Shown here: positions 6,134 through 9,171 of the stretch, piece by piece
Layout of the letters: every line of letters starts with the position of its first letter
Numbering within the stretch: position 1 is the first letter of the stretch
NCBI GenBank assembly: GCA_039819885.1
Contig: JBCBRD010000132.1
Location: 1-9,171, forward strand
Direction of reading: 5' to 3'
DNA length: 9,171 nucleotides
DNA from: JBCBRD01 sp039819885
GTDB taxonomy: Bacteria > Pseudomonadota > Alphaproteobacteria > Rhizobiales > Hyphomicrobiaceae
Notes under the pieces: generated by a model
The model's input: only the letters and a program-made list of their open reading frames with translations
Databases searched by the model: none
What the model was told of the DNA's origin: nothing
Made by a program: the position numbers and the translations under genes

Positions 6134-7353
6134 GCGAGACGCTCAGACCGGCGGCGGGCTGGGAGCTTGCCAGTATGATCGCCCCTTACATTGAGCGTCG
6201 CGAGCCTATGGAGATTGTTGGGTCTGGGTCCAAGCGGGCTATCGGGCGTCCGATGCAGACGGCAACCACAATCTCGACGGCGTCCATGCGTGGCATCTAT
6301 ATGTACGAGCCAACCGAACTCGTCATGGGCGCGCATGCTGGTACACCGATTGCCCAGATCGAAGCTGACTTGGCAGGTCAGGGCCAGATGCTGGCGTTTG
6401 AACCTATCGACCTCGGCCCGAGCACGGGTGGTGCGCGCAATACGCAGACGATTGGAGCTGTGTTCTCGTCCAACGTTTCAGGGTCTCGGCGCATTTCGGC
6501 AGGTGCTGCGCGTGATCATTTGCTTGGGGTCGAGGGTGTCAACGGTGCTGGCGAATTGTTCCGATCCGGCGGACGCGTCATGAAGAACGTCACCGGCTAT
6601 GATCTTTGTCGTGGTGTGTCGGGGAGCTGGGGCACGCTGGCATGTCTGACGCAGTTGACGTTCAAGGTTTTGCCCATGGCCGATGAGGCGGCCACCTTGG
6701 TCTACACTGGTTTAACTGAAGATATCGGTGTTGAACTTTTGTGTACGGCGATGCAATTGCCTTATGAGGTGACGGGGGCAGCGCACATTCCAGAAGCTGT
6801 TGCCCGCCGCATCGAGAATGAGACACTGCGGAACCTTGGGGCGTCAGTCACCGCGATCCGGATTGAGAATTTCAGGCCGTCGGTGATTTATCGATCGCAA
6901 AGGCTCATCGAGCAGCTCAAGGTTTATGGTGATCCGGTGCAACTTGACTTTGCTGAAACCTTGGATTTTTGGGCTGAGTTGCGGCGCTTGTCGGTTATGC
7001 CATATTCGCAGGACACATCGCTTTGGCGGATTTCGACGGCACCGACAAAAGGGCCAGTTATCGTTGCTGCGATTCGAAAGCACATGCCGGCTGATGTTTA
7101 TTACGATTGGTCTGGTGGATTGGTCTGGGTCGAGGTTGCAGCAAGCGCTGATGCCGGGGCTTCTGACATTCGTCGTGCGGTCGCTGTGCATGGTGGACAC
7201 GCGACATTGATCCGGGCCGAGCCTTCGGTGCGCGCCTCTGTGGAAGTGTTCCAGCCGCAAGCCGCAGGTGTTGAATCCATAATGCGCGGGCTAAAGCACG
7301 CGTTTGATCCGCACGGTTTGTTTAATCCCGGACGTATGTACGCAACGATCTAA
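6130..7353 (+). CDS. glcE: Glycolate oxidase subunit GlcE (FAD-binding)
   Basis: 407 residues, somewhat longer than E. coli GlcE (about 350). The ATG overlaps the glcD stop by four bases, and GAGGA (6119-6123) inside glcD serves as ribosome binding site. GlcE is a second, shorter FAD-domain protein that pairs with GlcD in the glycolate dehydrogenase complex. Visible marks are the nucleotide-binding start GSGSKRAIGRP (31-41), the IGAVFSSNVSGSRR segment (108-121) ahead of DHLLGVEGVNG, and GGRVMKNVTGYDLCRGVSGS (148-166 region), which is a strong family signature. The C-terminus ends FDPHGLFNPGRM (392-403), the same FDP-x-G-x-x-NPG closure as GlcD. It lacks the GDGNLHP/GEHG metal-site motifs of GlcD, so it probably does not carry the glycolate-oxidising centre alone. 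Confidence 0.93.
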   Translation: MSETLRPAAGWELASMIAPYIERREPMEIVGSGSKRAIGRPMQTATTISTASMRGIYMYEPTELVMGAHAGTPIAQIEADLAGQGQMLAFEPIDLGPSTGGARNTQTIGAVFSSNVSGSRRISAGAARDHLLGVEGVNGAGELFRSGGRVMKNVTGYDLCRGVSGSWGTLACLTQLTFKVLPMADEAATLVYTGLTEDIGVELLCTAMQLPYEVTGAAHIPEAVARRIENETLRNLGASVTAIRIENFRPSVIYRSQRLIEQLKVYGDPVQLDFAETLDFWAELRRLSVMPYSQDTSLWRISTAPTKGPVIVAAIRKHMPADVYYDWSGGLVWVEVAASADAGASDIRRAVAVHGGHATLIRAEPSVRASVEVFQPQAAGVESIMRGLKHAFDPHGLFNPGRMYATI

Positions 7354-7377
7354 GCAACAAGCTCAACTAGGTCATCG

Positions 7378-8760
7378 ATGCAAACCAATTTCACACCTCA
7401 GCAACTCGAAGATTCACGCATCAGTGAGGTCGATAAGATCTTGCGCCGCTGCGTTCACTGCGGACTGTGTACGGCGGTCTGCTCGACTTACGTTGTGTTG
7501 GGTGATGAACGCGATAGTCCGCGTGGCCGCATCTATTTGATGAAGGACATGTTCGAGGGCGACAAGGATGCATCTGCGGAGGTGCAACATCACATCGATC
7601 GGTGTCTTTCCTGCTTGTCTTGCATGACAACCTGCCCAGGTGGCGTCGACTATATGCATCTGGTGGATCATGCCCGCGTTCACATTGCAGAAACTGGCAC
7701 GCGCACCTGGCGAGAAAAGTTTGTGCGTGAACTGCTCGCTCGCACGGTGCCCTATCCTGACCGGTTTCGATGGGCATTGCGCGCTGCTCCGTTAGGGCGA
7801 CCGTTCAGGGGGCTCATGAAGCGATTCGGCTTCAAAGAACTCGCCGCGATGGTTGATCTGGCACCTGACAGTCTGCCACGGGGTGGGCGTTACAGCGGCC
7901 CTGGAACGGCAGCGACCGAACTTAAACGTCGGGCTCGCGTGTTGATGTTGGCTGGCTGCGCACAACAGGTTTTAAGACCCGACATCAACGATGCGTCCAT
8001 TCGACTGCTGGCACGACGCGGTGTTGATGTGACGATTGCGAATGGCGTTGGCTGCTGTGGTGCGCTGGTCCACCACATGGGACGTGAGGAAGAGGCGCAT
8101 GCACAGGTTCGTAAGAACATTGATGCCTGGATGCACGAGATCGAGAAAGACCCGGTCGACGCAATTTTGATCAATGCGTCTGGCTGTGGAACGACTGTCA
8201 AAGACTACGGGCACATGCTCAAGGATGATCCGGAATATGCTGAAAAGGCGGCTCAGATTTCTGAGCTGACGCTTGATATTTCAGAGTTCCTTTCACGCTT
8301 CGATCTTGGCCCACCGAAACGGTATTCGTCTTTGCGCGTTGCCTATCACTCGGCGTGCTCAATGCAACATGGGCAGCAGATTACGGAAGAACCGAAAGAG
8401 CTTTTGACGAATGCCGGGTTCACAGTCGTCGATGTGCCGGAAGGGCATATCTGCTGTGGGTCTGCGGGGGTTTACAATATCCTACAGCCTGAGATCGCCA
8501 CTGACCTGCGTGCACGCAAGGTTGAGAATATTCGTTCCGTTCAGCCGGATCTTGTCGCAGCAGGTAATATCGGGTGTATCTCACAGATTGGTAGCGGCAT
8601 GGATACGCCGATTGTGCACACGGCAGAGCTATTGGATTGGGCGTATGGCGGGCCTGTCCCCAAGGGTTTGGAAAAGCTGAAGGCGTTTATGTCTGAGGTT
8701 CCAGAACCGAAGCGCTACGTGTCCGACGATTACCTCTATCACGCAGACCACACAGTCTAG
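7378..8760 (+). CDS. glcF: Glycolate oxidase iron-sulfur subunit GlcF
   Basis: 460 residues, longer than E. coli GlcF (about 407). Two ferredoxin-type [4Fe-4S] motifs lie near the N-terminus: CVHCGLCTAVC (Cys25, 28, 31, 35) and CLSCLSCMTTCP (Cys76, 79, 82, 86). Two CCG domains follow, with GC at 193-194, CCG at 226-228 and Cys270 in the first, and Cys327, CCG at 359-361 and Cys400 in the second. GlcF accepts electrons from GlcD/GlcE and passes them to the quinone pool, probably associated with the inner membrane. The extra length comes partly from a basic/proline-rich linker (about 130-185) and a charged tail after 430. It begins 24 bp after glcE with a weak TAGGT (7368-7372) as ribosome binding site. 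Downstream palindromes begin in the stop codon, and no glcG, glcB or glcA follows. Confidence 0.94.
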   Translation: MQTNFTPQQLEDSRISEVDKILRRCVHCGLCTAVCSTYVVLGDERDSPRGRIYLMKDMFEGDKDASAEVQHHIDRCLSCLSCMTTCPGGVDYMHLVDHARVHIAETGTRTWREKFVRELLARTVPYPDRFRWALRAAPLGRPFRGLMKRFGFKELAAMVDLAPDSLPRGGRYSGPGTAATELKRRARVLMLAGCAQQVLRPDINDASIRLLARRGVDVTIANGVGCCGALVHHMGREEEAHAQVRKNIDAWMHEIEKDPVDAILINASGCGTTVKDYGHMLKDDPEYAEKAAQISELTLDISEFLSRFDLGPPKRYSSLRVAYHSACSMQHGQQITEEPKELLTNAGFTVVDVPEGHICCGSAGVYNILQPEIATDLRARKVENIRSVQPDLVAAGNIGCISQIGSGMDTPIVHTAELLDWAYGGPVPKGLEKLKAFMSEVPEPKRYVSDDYLYHADHTV

Positions 8761-8807
8761 ATCATGTTCCGCAAAAGTGTGCGCGGTTTTGCGATAACAA
8801 CATGATC
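8760..8807. repeat. Palindromic element 1 after glcF
   Basis: GATCATGTT (8760-8768) pairs perfectly with AACATGATC (8799-8807), and inside it CGCAAAA (8770-8776) pairs with TTTTGCG (8787-8793), leaving a 10-nt loop. The first G of the left arm is the last base of the glcF stop codon. No T-run follows, so it is not a standard intrinsic terminator, though it may still protect or end the glc transcript. From memory it resembles an interspersed intergenic palindrome of Hyphomicrobiales. Confidence 0.7.
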
Positions 8808-8820
8808 CAAAACAAAAAGC

Positions 8821-8864
8821 CTAAAGTGCGTGCTCTGATTCCGTTTAAAGTGAACGCGCTTTAG
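8821..8864. repeat. Palindromic element 2 (CTAAAG...CTTTAG) after glcF
   Basis: CTAAAGTGCG (8821-8830) pairs with CGCGCTTTAG (8855-8864), nine Watson-Crick pairs and one G-T pair. The centre contains a looser palindrome around TTTAAA (8839-8854). It follows element 1 after a 13-bp A-rich spacer. CTAAAGYGCG...CGCGCTTTAG ends with a central TTTAAA are a pattern I recall from many Hyphomicrobiales intergenic repeats; only one copy is present in this window, so repeat status is not shown here. Confidence 0.6.
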
Positions 8865-9103
8865 GACGGGCGAGGTCATTTTCCTGTCCAAACGGCCAGT
8901 GCTTGATCATCTACGTACTGTCAGGATTTGTCGCATTTGGCTCAATGTGGCACTGCAACAGCTTGCGCCACTTCATCAGTGATGCCACGTGTGTGCGGAT
9001 TGTTTGAGCTTGTGCATTTGACCAAGTCTCACACATCGACCCACTGTTTAGTGTTCCCTTGGCCGGCATTTGTTTTGTCAATTGCCTGAGGTGGTCCTGC
9101 CTT
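8865..9103. other. Gene-free stretch upstream of hen1, with one hairpin
   Basis: I see no supportable gene here. GTGGC (8947-8951) and GCAA (8955-8958) pair with TTGC (8963-8966) and GCCAC (8967-8971), a 9-bp stem with a 3-nt bulge and 4-nt loop. A second GCCAC at 8984-8988 could compete for the same left arm, and CATCAgTGATG (8974-8984) is an 11-bp palindrome. A TTGACC at 9018-9023 has no matching -10 at normal distance. This stretch probably contains the promoter of the gene at 9104, but I cannot place it. Confidence 0.4.
9088..9094 (+). promoter_or_regulatory. Ribosome binding site deciding the hen1 start
   Basis: GAGGTGG ends 9 nt before the ATG at 9104-9106. With the N-terminal family match beginning at that same ATG, it settles the start over an in-frame TTG at 9059. 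Confidence 0.6.
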
Positions 9104-9171
9104 ATGATCCTGACACTCACAACGACACACAAACCAGCAACCGATCTGGGGTTTCTGCTGCACAAGAATCC
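9104..9171 (+). CDS. hen1: 3'-terminal RNA ribose 2'-O-methyltransferase Hen1, N-terminal fragment
   Basis: Only the first 22 codons are in the window; the gene runs off the right edge. The peptide includes TTTHKPATDLGFLLHK (6-21), which closely fits the conserved start of bacterial Hen1, recalled as M-L-L-T-I-(S/T)-T-T-H-x-P-A-T-D-L-G-(F/Y)-L-L-H-K-(H/N)-P. This belongs to the N-terminal Hen1-specific domain, not the methyltransferase domain, which would follow. Bacterial Hen1 methylates the 2'-OH of the 3'-terminal nucleotide of cleaved RNA, and its partner Pnkp heals and seals the ends, so that repaired RNA (for example tRNA cut by a ribotoxin) resists being cut again at that site. The pnkp gene is expected next to it, outside this window. 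Completeness and catalytic residues cannot be judged from this fragment. Confidence 0.82.
   Translation, partial: MILTLTTTHKPATDLGFLLHKN

Noticed and set aside
8760..8864. Palindromes after glcF as a CRISPR array or standard intrinsic terminator
   Set aside because: The two units differ in sequence and there are no regular spacers, so no CRISPR; neither stem is followed by a T-run.
8911..9165. Open frame of 84 codons on the minus strand
   Set aside because: It overlaps the hen1 start antisense, has no recognisable domain and no convincing ribosome binding site; the plus-strand Hen1 match is far stronger.

Overview
The window looks like a chromosomal segment of an alphaproteobacterium, most likely a member of the Hyphomicrobiales (Rhizobiales) or a close relative. 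The evidence is the plant-type gshA tail, a DUF465 protein, a DUF3422 membrane protein, a c2-like cytochrome c, and a pair of intergenic palindromes after glcF that resemble interspersed repeats remembered from that order. I cannot name the genus.

Layout. Positions 1-161 hold the 3' end of glutamate-cysteine ligase (gshA). Positions 404-643 encode a small exported protein with six cysteines in a mirror-symmetric pattern. It converges on a DUF465 (YdcH-like) gene at 731-967 on the minus strand. A divergent promoter region follows, with an FNR/FixK-like dyad at 1067-1080, then the DUF3422 protein (1206-2603). This converges, with only 12 bp between stop codons, on a periplasmic monohaem cytochrome c (minus, ending at 2616). 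A strong hairpin separates the cytochrome gene from an upstream LysR-type regulator (minus, 3335-4330).

The centre of the window is a glycolate oxidation operon, glcD-glcE-glcF (4685-8760), divergent from the LysR gene across a 354-bp region with LysR-type operator candidates. GlcD and GlcE are FAD-domain subunits and GlcF is the iron-sulfur subunit. Together they would oxidise glycolate to glyoxylate at the inner membrane and pass electrons to quinones. The LysR protein is the obvious candidate regulator; this differs from E. coli, where the GntR-family GlcC controls the operon and glcG, glcB and glcA follow glcF. None of those three follows here.

After glcF come two palindromes (8760-8864), about 240 bp without a recognisable gene, and at the right edge (9104-9171) the first 22 codons of a gene whose N-terminus matches bacterial Hen1, the 3'-terminal RNA ribose 2'-O-methyltransferase of the Pnkp/Hen1 RNA repair system. 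This is the most interesting lead: the rest of that system, if present, lies just beyond the window. Everything between 162-403 and 8865-9103 lacks a gene I can support.
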